DNA of 64,000 bases from Marinimicrobium locisalis (lineage in GTDB: Bacteria; Pseudomonadota; Gammaproteobacteria; Pseudomonadales; Cellvibrionaceae), in contig NZ_JBDLLG010000011.1 of the NCBI RefSeq assembly GCF_039822625.1, positions 81,552 to 145,551 of the forward strand, given 5' to 3'. This document shows, piece by piece, positions 43,840 to 52,175 of this stretch. Under the pieces are notes generated by a model. The model did not search any database. It saw nothing but the letters and a program-made list of their open reading frames with translations, and was not told the origin of the DNA. The translations under genes were made by a program, and so were the position numbers. The number at the start of each line of letters is the position of its first letter. Position 1 is the stretch's first letter.

Positions 43840-43939
43840 GGCTGGCTCGAGTTCGGCGTTGGCGTTTTGCGTCCGAGAGGCTTTTGGCGGACAATACGGT
43901 TATCAATCGATAGCAGTTTATCAGGACACGGACCCCATT

Positions 43940-45565
43940 ATGTCAACTTTGAGTATTGCTCTGGCTCAAATCAACCCCTTGGTGGGGGACATCCCCGGCA
44001 ACACCGAGAAGGTAAAAGCCTATGCCGAACGCGCTCAAGCCCTGGGCGCCGATGTCATCCTCTTCCCCGAGCTGACCCTCTCGGGCTATCCTCCGGAAGA
44101 TTTATTGCTTCGCCCCAGCTTGGCGCTTCGTATCGACCGGGCGCTGGAGCAGCTAAAACAGGCGGGCCTGCAAATTACCCTGGTGTTGGGGTATCCGCGG
44201 GTGGTGGCCGGCCGGGTGTTTAATATGGCCGGTGTCATTGAGCAAGGCGAGCTCGTGTGTGAGTACGCCAAGCAATGCCTGCCCAACTACCAAGTGTTTG
44301 ATGAGGTTCGCTATTTCGTCCCAGGCGATAGTGCCTGCGTCTGCGACCTCAAGGGCGTGCCGACGGCCATTACCATCTGCGAGGATATCTGGCAGCCGGG
44401 GCCGGTGGAGCAGGCCCGGGAGGCGGGCGCCAAATTGATGCTTAATCTCAATGCCTCGCCCTTTCATCGCGGAAAACCGCGAGAACGGGAACAGTTGCTG
44501 GCCGAACGGGCCCGGCAGGGGCACATGCCCATCGTTTACGTCAATCAGGTGGGGGGGCAGGACGAGCTGGTTTTCGACGGCGGCTCCGTCGCGGTAAATA
44601 GTCAGGGCGAGCTTTGCCGTCGTCTTCCGGCCTGGGAAGAGTCCCTCGAGCTGCTTCAAACCAGCTGGCACGAGGGCGCCCTTCACGTGGGCCATCAGGC
44701 CATGGCACCGCAACAGGAAGACCTGGAATCGGTTTATCAGGCGCTGGTGGCCGGCACCCGGGATTACGTCAACAAAAACCGTTTCAAGGGCGTGGTGCTG
44801 GGCCTCTCCGGGGGCATCGACTCGGCGTTGACCTTGGCCGTCGCCGTGGACGCATTGGGCCCGGAGCGGGTCACCGCCGTCATGATGCCCTTTCGCTATA
44901 CCGCGGAAATCAGCCAGACGGACGCCGCGGAGCAGGCCCGGCGAATGGGTGTCCCATACCACTCCCTCAGCATCGAACCGATGTACGAGGCGTTTATGAC
45001 GACGCTCGCCCCCATGTTTGAAGGTAAGAGCCAGGATACGACGGAGGAGAACCTCCAGGCCCGCTGTCGCGGGGTGATACTGATGGCGCTCTCCAACAAG
45101 AACGGCGATCTGGTGCTGACAACGGGCAATAAAAGTGAGCTGGCCGTGGGTTACTCCACGCTCTACGGCGATATGGCGGGGGGCTTCGACGCCCTCAAGG
45201 ATGTGCCCAAAACCTTGGTGTTCGAGCTCGCCCGTCATCGTAACCGCACCGAGGAGGTGATCCCCCCCAGAGTCATCAGCCGGCCGCCCTCGGCCGAGCT
45301 GGCGCCGGATCAGAAAGACGAGGACAGCCTGCCGCCCTACGACGAGCTGGACCAAATCTTGGAACAATACGTCGAGCACGACCAGAGCGCGGAAGCCATC
45401 ATTGCCAAGGGATTTCAGCGAGAGGATGTGGAACGGGTGGTCCGGCTGGTGGACATCAACGAATACAAGCGTCGTCAGGCGCCCGTTGGCGTGCGCATAA
45501 CCCAACGGGGCTTTGGGCGGGACCGCCGCTACCCGATTACCTCGGGCTGGAAGCTGGGCGAATAA
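43940..45565 (+). CDS. nadE: Glutamine-dependent NAD+ synthetase
   Basis: A 541-residue two-domain enzyme. The N-terminal nitrilase-like glutaminase has its Glu in ILFPELTLSGYPPEDLL and its Cys region in ITICEDIW; the C-terminal synthetase has the P-loop GLSGGIDSALTL and KSELAVGYSTLYGDMAGGF. It amidates deamido-NAD using ammonia channelled from glutamine. The start is ATG 43940 (MSTLSIALAQINPLVGD), as in relatives. It lies between pilS and bamD, which are closer neighbours in P. aeruginosa. Confidence 0.96.
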   Translation: MSTLSIALAQINPLVGDIPGNTEKVKAYAERAQALGADVILFPELTLSGYPPEDLLLRPSLALRIDRALEQLKQAGLQITLVLGYPRVVAGRVFNMAGVIEQGELVCEYAKQCLPNYQVFDEVRYFVPGDSACVCDLKGVPTAITICEDIWQPGPVEQAREAGAKLMLNLNASPFHRGKPREREQLLAERARQGHMPIVYVNQVGGQDELVFDGGSVAVNSQGELCRRLPAWEESLELLQTSWHEGALHVGHQAMAPQQEDLESVYQALVAGTRDYVNKNRFKGVVLGLSGGIDSALTLAVAVDALGPERVTAVMMPFRYTAEISQTDAAEQARRMGVPYHSLSIEPMYEAFMTTLAPMFEGKSQDTTEENLQARCRGVILMALSNKNGDLVLTTGNKSELAVGYSTLYGDMAGGFDALKDVPKTLVFELARHRNRTEEVIPPRVISRPPSAELAPDQKDEDSLPPYDELDQILEQYVEHDQSAEAIIAKGFQREDVERVVRLVDINEYKRRQAPVGVRITQRGFGRDRRYPITSGWKLGE

Positions 45566-45631
45566 CCTTGAGATACTGGCCGGATCGCCCGACGCATTGA
45601 AGCGCCGGTGCTATCCGGTCGCCCGGCTGGT

Positions 45632-46546
45632 TTATACCTCCGACGGCGGTGCCGGTGGCTCCTTCTCTTTATACTCGGGATTGTACTGCTCGCGGCTATC
45701 AAAGCCGGAGGGCTCACGCTTGTCGAACAAGCCGAACGTGATGAGGCTCAGCCAGCTGCGTTCGCCGCTGTCGGCACTGTACTGGTAGTCAAAACTGCCG
45801 TCCTCGTTCAGCGCCGGGTGGTCCGGGTAGTTGAGCGCCAGCATTTCCCGGAACTGATCAGACAGCTCCGGCATGTCCAATAGGTGATACCCCTGTACCA
45901 GCACGGCCAGGGCGTCAGGCACCGCCGGGGTCCGGTGGTAGTTTTCCAGCACGTACCGCCCGCGGTTGGTGGCGGCCATGTAGGCGCCGCGCTTGAAGTA
46001 ATAGTTGGCAACGTGAACTTCGTAACGGGCCAGTAGGTTGCGCAGGTAGAGCATGCGGCGCTTGGCATCGGACGCGTAAATGCTGTCCGGGTAGCGTTCC
46101 AGCAGCTGGGCGAAATGCTCCAGAGAATCCCGCGCGGCGCCCGGGTCGCGCTGAGTTAAATCCGTGGGTAGAACCCGCTCGAACATGCCGCGCCCTTCGG
46201 TAAACGAGGCCAGCCCCTTCATATAATAGGCGTAATCCACATTGCGGTGCTGGGGATGCAAGCGTATAAAGCGGTCGGCGGTGGCGGCCACCATGGAGGG
46301 GTCACCGGAGCGGTAGTAGGCGTAAATCAGCTCCAACTGCGCCTGCTCGGCGTAAGTGCCGAAGGGAAAATTTTCCTCCAGTGCCTGCAGATTGCTGATG
46401 GCGGTTTCCCACTGGCTGCGGTTCATTTGTTCCTGCGCGGCCTCATAAAGGTCGGCCTCGCTGGTATACTCGGGTTCCTGGTCGGTATTGGAGCAGGCGA
46501 CCAATGCCAGGAGGCCGCCGATCATCAGGAGTTGCAGGACGCGCAT
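45632..46546 (-). CDS. bamD: Outer-membrane assembly lipoprotein BamD
   Basis: A 304-residue lipoprotein with lipobox LVACS and five TPR-like repeats (LYEAAQEQMNRSQWETAISN, YAEQAQLELIYAYYRSGDPS, YAYYMKGLASFTEGRGMFER with the conserved RDPGAARDSLEHFAQLLERYP). It is an essential part of the BAM complex that inserts outer-membrane proteins, such as the TonB receptors of this window. The start is ATG (complement 46544-46546). The tail, about 50 residues, is longer than in E. coli. Divergent from rluD. Confidence 0.95.
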   Translation of the reverse strand: MRVLQLLMIGGLLALVACSNTDQEPEYTSEADLYEAAQEQMNRSQWETAISNLQALEENFPFGTYAEQAQLELIYAYYRSGDPSMVAATADRFIRLHPQHRNVDYAYYMKGLASFTEGRGMFERVLPTDLTQRDPGAARDSLEHFAQLLERYPDSIYASDAKRRMLYLRNLLARYEVHVANYYFKRGAYMAATNRGRYVLENYHRTPAVPDALAVLVQGYHLLDMPELSDQFREMLALNYPDHPALNEDGSFDYQYSADSGERSWLSLITFGLFDKREPSGFDSREQYNPEYKEKEPPAPPSEV

Positions 46547-46694
46547 AGGGTTCAAAACTCGTTCACGATTTAAAGGTCAGTTGGCCCAGTGTCGGCCCCC
46601 TGGAACAGCGGGCTATTAAAACACAGAGCGTGCGGATACCAAAGCGCCCCAGAAAGCGGGCCCGCGCGCCATAATGTAGAGGTAATCGCGCCCA

Positions 46695-47642
46695 ATGGCG
46701 GATCAATTGCAACAAAGTGCTCGCGTGCCCCCCGATATGGGCGGCATGCGTTTCGACCAAGTCGCCTCTGGGTTGTTCCCGGAGTTTTCGCGCGCCCGTC
46801 TTCAAAGCTGGATTCGGGACGGGCAACTGACGCTGAACGGGCGCAAGGCCAAGCCCAAAGAGCGCCTGATCGGCGGCGAGGAGCTCCAGCTTGAAGCCGA
46901 GTTGGAGCCCCAGGGCGAGTGGGAGCCCGAGGAAATCGATCTGGACATTGTCTACGAGGACGAAGATCTTCTGGTGATCAACAAGCCGGCCGGGTTGGTG
47001 GTGCACCCGGCGGCCGGCAACCACACCGGAACGCTGTTGAACGCCCTTCTGCATCACTGCCCGACGATAGAGGGCATTCCCCGGGCCGGTATCGTGCACC
47101 GCTTGGACAAAGACACCACCGGCTTGATGGTGGTGGCGAAAACGCTTTCCGCCCACACCGATCTGGTTGATCAGCTGCAAGAGCGAATCGTTAGCCGCGA
47201 GTACGAAGCGGTGGCGGTGGGCACCATGACCGGTGGCGGAACGGTGGAGGCCCGTATCGGCCGCCACCCCAAGCAGCGCAAGCAAATGGCGGTGGTGGAA
47301 GAGGGCGGTAAGCGCGCCGTCACCCACTATCGGCTGGTGCAGCGCTTCCCCTCCCATACGCATATCCGGGTTAAGCTGGAAACCGGACGGACCCACCAGA
47401 TTCGCGTGCACATGGCCCATATACGTCACCCGCTGGTGGGGGATCCGGTCTATGGCGGGCGCTTTAAAATCCCCAAAAGCGCCAGTGATGATTTGATCGA
47501 GACGCTCAAAAGCTTCCCCCGACAGGCTCTTCATGCGGCCAGTCTCGGACTGGAGCATCCGGTGACCGGAGAGTACTGCGAATGGACAGCCCCTTTACCC
47601 GAAGACTTTCAGTCGCTGCTTGAGGCACTTAAAGCCGGGTAG
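46695..47642 (+). CDS. rluD: 23S rRNA pseudouridine synthase RluD
   Basis: A 315-residue enzyme with an N-terminal S4 RNA-binding domain (MRFDQVASGLFPEFSRARLQ) and the RluA-family catalytic motif GIVHRLDKDTTGLMVVAKT with the nucleophilic Asp. RluD modifies helix 69 of 23S rRNA. The bamD-rluD-pgeF-clpB order is the Pseudomonas one. CATAAT at 46670-46675 may be its -10. Confidence 0.95.
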   Translation: MADQLQQSARVPPDMGGMRFDQVASGLFPEFSRARLQSWIRDGQLTLNGRKAKPKERLIGGEELQLEAELEPQGEWEPEEIDLDIVYEDEDLLVINKPAGLVVHPAAGNHTGTLLNALLHHCPTIEGIPRAGIVHRLDKDTTGLMVVAKTLSAHTDLVDQLQERIVSREYEAVAVGTMTGGGTVEARIGRHPKQRKQMAVVEEGGKRAVTHYRLVQRFPSHTHIRVKLETGRTHQIRVHMAHIRHPLVGDPVYGGRFKIPKSASDDLIETLKSFPRQALHAASLGLEHPVTGEYCEWTAPLPEDFQSLLEALKAG

Positions 47643-47725
47643 CGGGCCGTTGAACATGAGGTACGCTGGCGTTTGATTAAGGGCCGCTACCACCGGCTGA
47701 ACTGATTAATGACAGGACGCTTCCA

Positions 47726-48487
47726 ATGCCCACACCAGAGTTGATAGTCCCGGACTGGCCCGCTCCGGCGCGCGTCAAGGCCGCCATCACCACCCGCCGA
47801 GGTGGGATCAGTCACCCGCCTTACAGTGAGTGGAATCTCGCCCACCACGTGGGCGATGACGAAACGCGCGTGAGCCATAATCGCGCGCTGCTTCGGGAAA
47901 CACTCCAACTACCCCGGGAGCCTCAGTGGTTGGAGCAAATTCATGGGACCTCCGTGGTAGAGGCAAAAGATGACGGCCGGGTTCGAACCGCCGACGGGGT
48001 CTTTTCCGACCAGCCGGGCCTTGCCTGTGCGGTGCTGACCGCGGACTGTCTGCCCGTGCTGCTGTGCAACCGGGCGGGCACCCGCGTCGCCGCCCTGCAC
48101 GCGGGCTGGCGGGGCCTGGCGGGAGGCATACTGGCGGCGGGGGTTGCGCGTTTCAGCGAACCGTCGGCAGAGCTGATGGCCTACCTCGGCCCCGCGCTTT
48201 CCCTGCCCCGTTTTGAAGTCGGGGTGGAGGTGCTGGAAGCCTTTTTCGAGGCGGCCCGCAGTGAAGCTCATACCGACGCCATGGCGGCGGCGTTTCAGCC
48301 CGGGCATCGGCCTCTGCATTTTCAGGCGGATTTATACGCCCTGGCCCGGGCCGAGCTCACGGCGTTGGGTGTCTCCCAAATCCATGGCGGTGATTTTTGT
48401 ACCGGCGCTCAGGATGACCTTTTTTACTCCTATCGGCGGGATGGACAAACCGGTCGTATGGCCAGTTTGATCTGGATCAACCCCTGA
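47726..48487 (+). CDS. pgeF: Peptidoglycan editing factor PgeF (YfiH, laccase-like domain)
   Basis: A 253-residue YfiH-family protein with the conserved Cys/His metal motifs EQIHGTSVVEA, TADCLPVLLC and ALHAGWRGLAGG. Family members are multicopper-oxidase-like purine nucleoside enzymes and, in E. coli, prevent misincorporation of Ser into the peptidoglycan stem. The start is ATG 47726, 83 bases after rluD. Ordinary position before clpB. Confidence 0.93.
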   Translation: MPTPELIVPDWPAPARVKAAITTRRGGISHPPYSEWNLAHHVGDDETRVSHNRALLRETLQLPREPQWLEQIHGTSVVEAKDDGRVRTADGVFSDQPGLACAVLTADCLPVLLCNRAGTRVAALHAGWRGLAGGILAAGVARFSEPSAELMAYLGPALSLPRFEVGVEVLEAFFEAARSEAHTDAMAAAFQPGHRPLHFQADLYALARAELTALGVSQIHGGDFCTGAQDDLFYSYRRDGQTGRMASLIWINP

Positions 48488-48507
48488 TCCAAAGACGGCC
48501 CCCATCC

Positions 48508-48535
48508 CTTGCTTTTCGCCCCGGCGCCCCCATTC
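48508..48535 (+). promoter_or_regulatory. Sigma-32 heat-shock promoter of clpB
   Basis: CTTGCTT (48508-48514), 13 bases, CCCCATTC (48528-48535). This agrees closely with the RpoH consensus CTTGAAA-N(11-16)-CCCCATNT. It is about 50 bases before the clpB ATG. Confidence 0.75.
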
Positions 48536-48586
48536 TTTAAACCATAAGCGGTAATAGCCAACGGTATTGAGTGAGGCACCACATCC

Positions 48587-51232
48587 ATGCGAATCGATCG
48601 ACTAACCAACCAACTGCAAACAGCCTTGTCGGACGCCCAGTCTCTGGCCGTCGGGCGCGACCACAGCCAACTGGAGCCCTACCACTTATTGCAGGCCCTG
48701 CTGGATCAGCAGGGCGGAACGACCCGTTCGCTCCTGGCCCAGTCTGGTTTCGATATGACCGGCCTGCGCAACGAGCTAGGTAAGCAGCTTGAAAATCTGG
48801 CAAAAGTCCAGAATCCCACCGGGGAGGTGGGCATGTCCCAGGAGCTGGGGCGTGTCCTCAACCTGGCGGACCGCCGGGCGCAAAAAGCGGGGGACAAGTT
48901 TGTCTCCAGTGAATCAGTGCTATTGTCGGCCATGCTGGATGGAGAAAGCTCGCTCGGCAAGCTGCTGAAACAGTTTGGCGATGCCAAAAGCCTGGAGCAA
49001 ACCGTCGAAAAAGTGCGCGGCGGAGAAACCGTGGATGATGCCGATGCCGAGGGCAATCGCCAAGCCCTGGAAAAATACACCCTCGACCTGACGGCCCGGG
49101 CGGAAGCCGGCAAGCTGGATCCGGTGATCGGCCGGGACGATGAAATTCGCCGGACCGTTCAGGTTCTACAGCGGCGCACGAAGAACAACCCGGTTCTCAT
49201 CGGCGAGCCCGGTGTGGGCAAAACGGCCATTGTCGAGGGGCTGGCCCAGCGGATCGTCAATGGCGAGGTGCCCGAGGGGCTTAAGAACAAGCGGCTGCTC
49301 TCGCTCGACTTGGGGAGCTTGCTTGCCGGGGCCAAGTTCCGTGGTGACTTTGAAGAACGTTTGAAATCGGTATTGAAGGAGCTGTCCAAAGAAGAAGGCC
49401 AGGTCATTCTGTTCATTGATGAGCTGCATACCATGGTTGGTGCCGGTAAGGCCGAGGGCTCCATGGACGCGGGCAATATGCTCAAGCCGGCCTTGGCTCG
49501 AGGCGAGTTGCACTGCGTCGGCGCCACAACGCTGGACGAATATCGCCAGCATATTGAGAAAGACGCGGCGCTTGAACGGCGTTTTCAGAAAGTACTGGTG
49601 GATGAGCCCAGCGAAGCAGACACTATCGCCATTCTCCGGGGGCTCAAAGAGCGCTACGAAGTACACCACGGGGTCGATATTACCGACTCGGCCATCATCG
49701 CCGCCGCCAAATTATCTCAACGATATATCACCGATCGCCAGCTCCCCGACAAAGCCATCGACCTAATCGACGAGGCGGCCAGCCGTATCCGCATGGAAAT
49801 TGACTCCAAGCCGGAGGAAATGGACCGCCTTGAGCGTCGGCTGATTCAGCTGAAAATCGAACGCGAAGCGGTGAAGAAGGACGAGGACGAAGCGAGCAAA
49901 AAACACCTGGAAAAAATCGAAGAGGATATTGACCGGCTTGAGCGTGAGTATGTCGACCTGGACGAAGTTTGGCGCGCCGAAAAAGCGGCGCTTCAGGGCT
50001 CTCAGGAAATCAAAAGTAACCTCGAGCAAGCCCGGCTCGATATGGAAGCCGCTCGCCGCGCCGGTGACCTGGGGCGCATGTCCGAGCTGCAGTACGGGGT
50101 GATTCCGGAACTCGAGAAGCAGCTCGATATGGCCAGCCAGGTCGAAATGATGGAGATGAAGCTCCTGCGCAATCGGGTTACCGAGGAAGAAATTGCCGAA
50201 GTGGTCTCCAAGTGGACCGGCATTCCCGTGGCCAAAATGCTCGAAGGCGAGCGCGATAAGCTCCTGCGAATGGAGGAGGCGCTACACAAGCGAGTTATCG
50301 GCCAGGACGAGGCCGTCGTGGCCGTGTCCAACGCGGTGCGCCGCTCCCGCGCGGGCCTCTCCGACCCCCACCGGCCCAATGGTTCGTTCCTCTTTCTGGG
50401 CCCAACCGGGGTGGGCAAAACCGAGTTGTGCAAATCCCTGGCGGAGTTCCTGTTCGACAGCCAGGAAGCCATGGTGCGGATTGATATGTCCGAGTTTATG
50501 GAAAAGCACTCCGTCGCTCGCCTGATCGGGGCGCCCCCGGGTTATGTCGGCTATGAAGAGGGGGGCTACTTGACCGAAGCCGTGCGCCGGCGTCCATACT
50601 CGGTATTGCTGCTGGATGAGGTGGAGAAGGCCCATCCGGATGTGTTCAACATTCTATTGCAGGTTTTGGAGGACGGCCGTCTGACCGACGGGCAGGGCCG
50701 GACCGTGGACTTTCGCAACACCGTAATCGTGATGACCTCCAACCTGGGTTCCGACCGCATCCAGGACTTGGCGGAAGACCGCTCCTACGACACGGTCAGC
50801 TTCGATCAGGAGCAAACCGGAGACTCCCTCGGCAACGAAAACCGCTACCAAGCCATGAAAGCCGCGGTAATGGAGGTGGTCGGCGGGCATTTCCGCCCCG
50901 AGTTTATCAACCGGGTAGACGAAGTGGTGGTCTTCCATCCGCTGGGGCGCGAACAGATTCGGGGTATCGCCGATATTCAGCTCAGTCAGTTGCGCAAGCG
51001 CTTGGCGGAGCGTGACTTGACGTTGAGCCTGGATGATGACGTGATGGACAAGTTGTCAGAGGCCGGCTTTGACCCGGTCTATGGCGCCCGTCCGCTCAAG
51101 CGCGCCATTCAACAGGAGGTTGAGAATCACTTGGCGCAAGCGATCCTCGAAGGGCGCTTTGTTCCGGGGGACAATATCCACGCGGTCTTAAAAGGGGACA
51201 GGCTGGCCTTTGAGAAGCGGGCTCCGCAGTAA
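48587..51232 (+). CDS. clpB: ClpB disaggregase chaperone
   Basis: An 881-residue AAA+ protein: N domain with two Clp repeats (YHLLQALLDQQGGTTRSLLA), first ATPase with GEPGVGKTAIVEGLAQRI, a long coiled-coil middle domain (about 400-530), and a second ATPase with LFLGPTGVGKTELCKSLAE and LLLDEVEKAHPDVFN. ClpB pulls proteins out of aggregates together with DnaK. The middle domain distinguishes it from ClpA/ClpC. A sigma-32 promoter precedes it. GAGG lies ten bases before ATG 48587. Confidence 0.97.
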   Translation: MRIDRLTNQLQTALSDAQSLAVGRDHSQLEPYHLLQALLDQQGGTTRSLLAQSGFDMTGLRNELGKQLENLAKVQNPTGEVGMSQELGRVLNLADRRAQKAGDKFVSSESVLLSAMLDGESSLGKLLKQFGDAKSLEQTVEKVRGGETVDDADAEGNRQALEKYTLDLTARAEAGKLDPVIGRDDEIRRTVQVLQRRTKNNPVLIGEPGVGKTAIVEGLAQRIVNGEVPEGLKNKRLLSLDLGSLLAGAKFRGDFEERLKSVLKELSKEEGQVILFIDELHTMVGAGKAEGSMDAGNMLKPALARGELHCVGATTLDEYRQHIEKDAALERRFQKVLVDEPSEADTIAILRGLKERYEVHHGVDITDSAIIAAAKLSQRYITDRQLPDKAIDLIDEAASRIRMEIDSKPEEMDRLERRLIQLKIEREAVKKDEDEASKKHLEKIEEDIDRLEREYVDLDEVWRAEKAALQGSQEIKSNLEQARLDMEAARRAGDLGRMSELQYGVIPELEKQLDMASQVEMMEMKLLRNRVTEEEIAEVVSKWTGIPVAKMLEGERDKLLRMEEALHKRVIGQDEAVVAVSNAVRRSRAGLSDPHRPNGSFLFLGPTGVGKTELCKSLAEFLFDSQEAMVRIDMSEFMEKHSVARLIGAPPGYVGYEEGGYLTEAVRRRPYSVLLLDEVEKAHPDVFNILLQVLEDGRLTDGQGRTVDFRNTVIVMTSNLGSDRIQDLAEDRSYDTVSFDQEQTGDSLGNENRYQAMKAAVMEVVGGHFRPEFINRVDEVVVFHPLGREQIRGIADIQLSQLRKRLAERDLTLSLDDDVMDKLSEAGFDPVYGARPLKRAIQQEVENHLAQAILEGRFVPGDNIHAVLKGDRLAFEKRAPQ

Positions 51233-51264
51233 TGGGGCCCGATGAAGAGGGAGGAAGCTAGCGC

Positions 51265-51690
51265 TTAGCAGGCTTCCTCGACGATTTGCTGGGCGCGTTC
51301 GGCGCGCTCCGCTTTGTCTTCTTCGCTCAGGTAGCGGCGGCTGCCATCCTCGGTTTCCTCCGCAATGCGGCCACCCTGCTCCAACAACCGCAGGTTCTCC
51401 CTGGCCCGCTGACAAGCATCGTCCCGCTCGGCCTGGGTGGGCCCGCGGTTTTCCTCGCGGGGCTGCTCCTGTTCCGGCGTCTCTTCCTCGGGGTATTGGG
51501 TGGCATAGTCCACCGGTTCGCTGTGTCCGGTCTGGGTTCGTAATTGATCGGCTTTGCGGTTTTTGGGCGGGTGCGAGGTAAAGTGGGTGACACCGTCATC
51601 ATCCACCCACCGGTACACGTCCTCCGCCAGAGTGGGCAGGGCGGCGAGGCCGGTCATCAGGGCCGCGGCGAGTGGCAACCAGATTCTCAT
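51265..51690 (-). CDS. DUF4124-domain periplasmic protein
   Basis: A 141-residue protein with a signal peptide (LAALPTLAED) and an N-terminal DUF4124 stretch (DVYRWVDDDGVTHFTSHPP), followed by a Glu/Arg/Gln-rich tail predicted helical, with two Cys (DDACQRARE and the C-terminal Cys). Function unknown; such proteins are common in gammaproteobacteria. Convergent with clpB, 32 bases apart. Confidence 0.85.
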   Translation of the reverse strand: MRIWLPLAAALMTGLAALPTLAEDVYRWVDDDGVTHFTSHPPKNRKADQLRTQTGHSEPVDYATQYPEEETPEQEQPREENRGPTQAERDDACQRARENLRLLEQGGRIAEETEDGSRRYLSEEDKAERAERAQQIVEEAC

Positions 51691-52175
51691 GGGTTTCCCC
51701 TTTCAATGTGTGACGATCGAAATACAGAAGCAATAGGCGCACTATAGCGCTCTCCCGCCCCTGGAGGAAGTATTCGCCCCCGGATTGACGCCGCTTGCGC
51801 TGAGAAATGTGACTTCGTTGGCCAAGCCTCTGAATCCTCTTGACTTTTGCGGTTATCTTGCGAACAATACGAAGTTCGCAAGATGGGTCGTAGAGTGAGC
51901 CGACAACCTCGGAGCCAGTCTCTACAGCGGAAGGCCGACCCGGCCTCCGAACCATCCGCAACCGCGAAGGCGCGTTAACCTACGTCGCCTGCCCGAAGCC
52001 CACCCGCAATGGCTACCCGCGCGGGAGGACGGGGAATCCCCAGACTGAGTCGATATGACATAGCGACGATGCACTCCTCCTGCTCCGAAAGGGCGGGCCA
52101 GGCGTGGCTTCGTGGTATGTGGTTGCGTGCGATAGCGAAGCTCATACATCCATTGCAATTCAGAGAGGTTACCCA
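51691..52175 (+). promoter_or_regulatory. Long untranslated region before ilvI with promoter-overlapping dyad
   Basis: No gene is supported in these 485 bases. A candidate promoter has TTGACT at 51840-51845 and AACAAT at 51863-51868. An 11-bp perfect inverted repeat (ATCTTGCGAAC at 51855-51865, 8-base loop, complement at 51874-51884) overlaps the -10 and start point. It would leave a leader of about 300 bases. I see no leader peptide with branched-chain codons and no T-run terminator, so classical attenuation is not shown. Confidence 0.5.

Noticed and set aside
44153..45505. Long antisense open frame (450 codons) opposite nadE
   Set aside because: Shadow of nadE; composition is His/Gly/Val-rich without family motifs.
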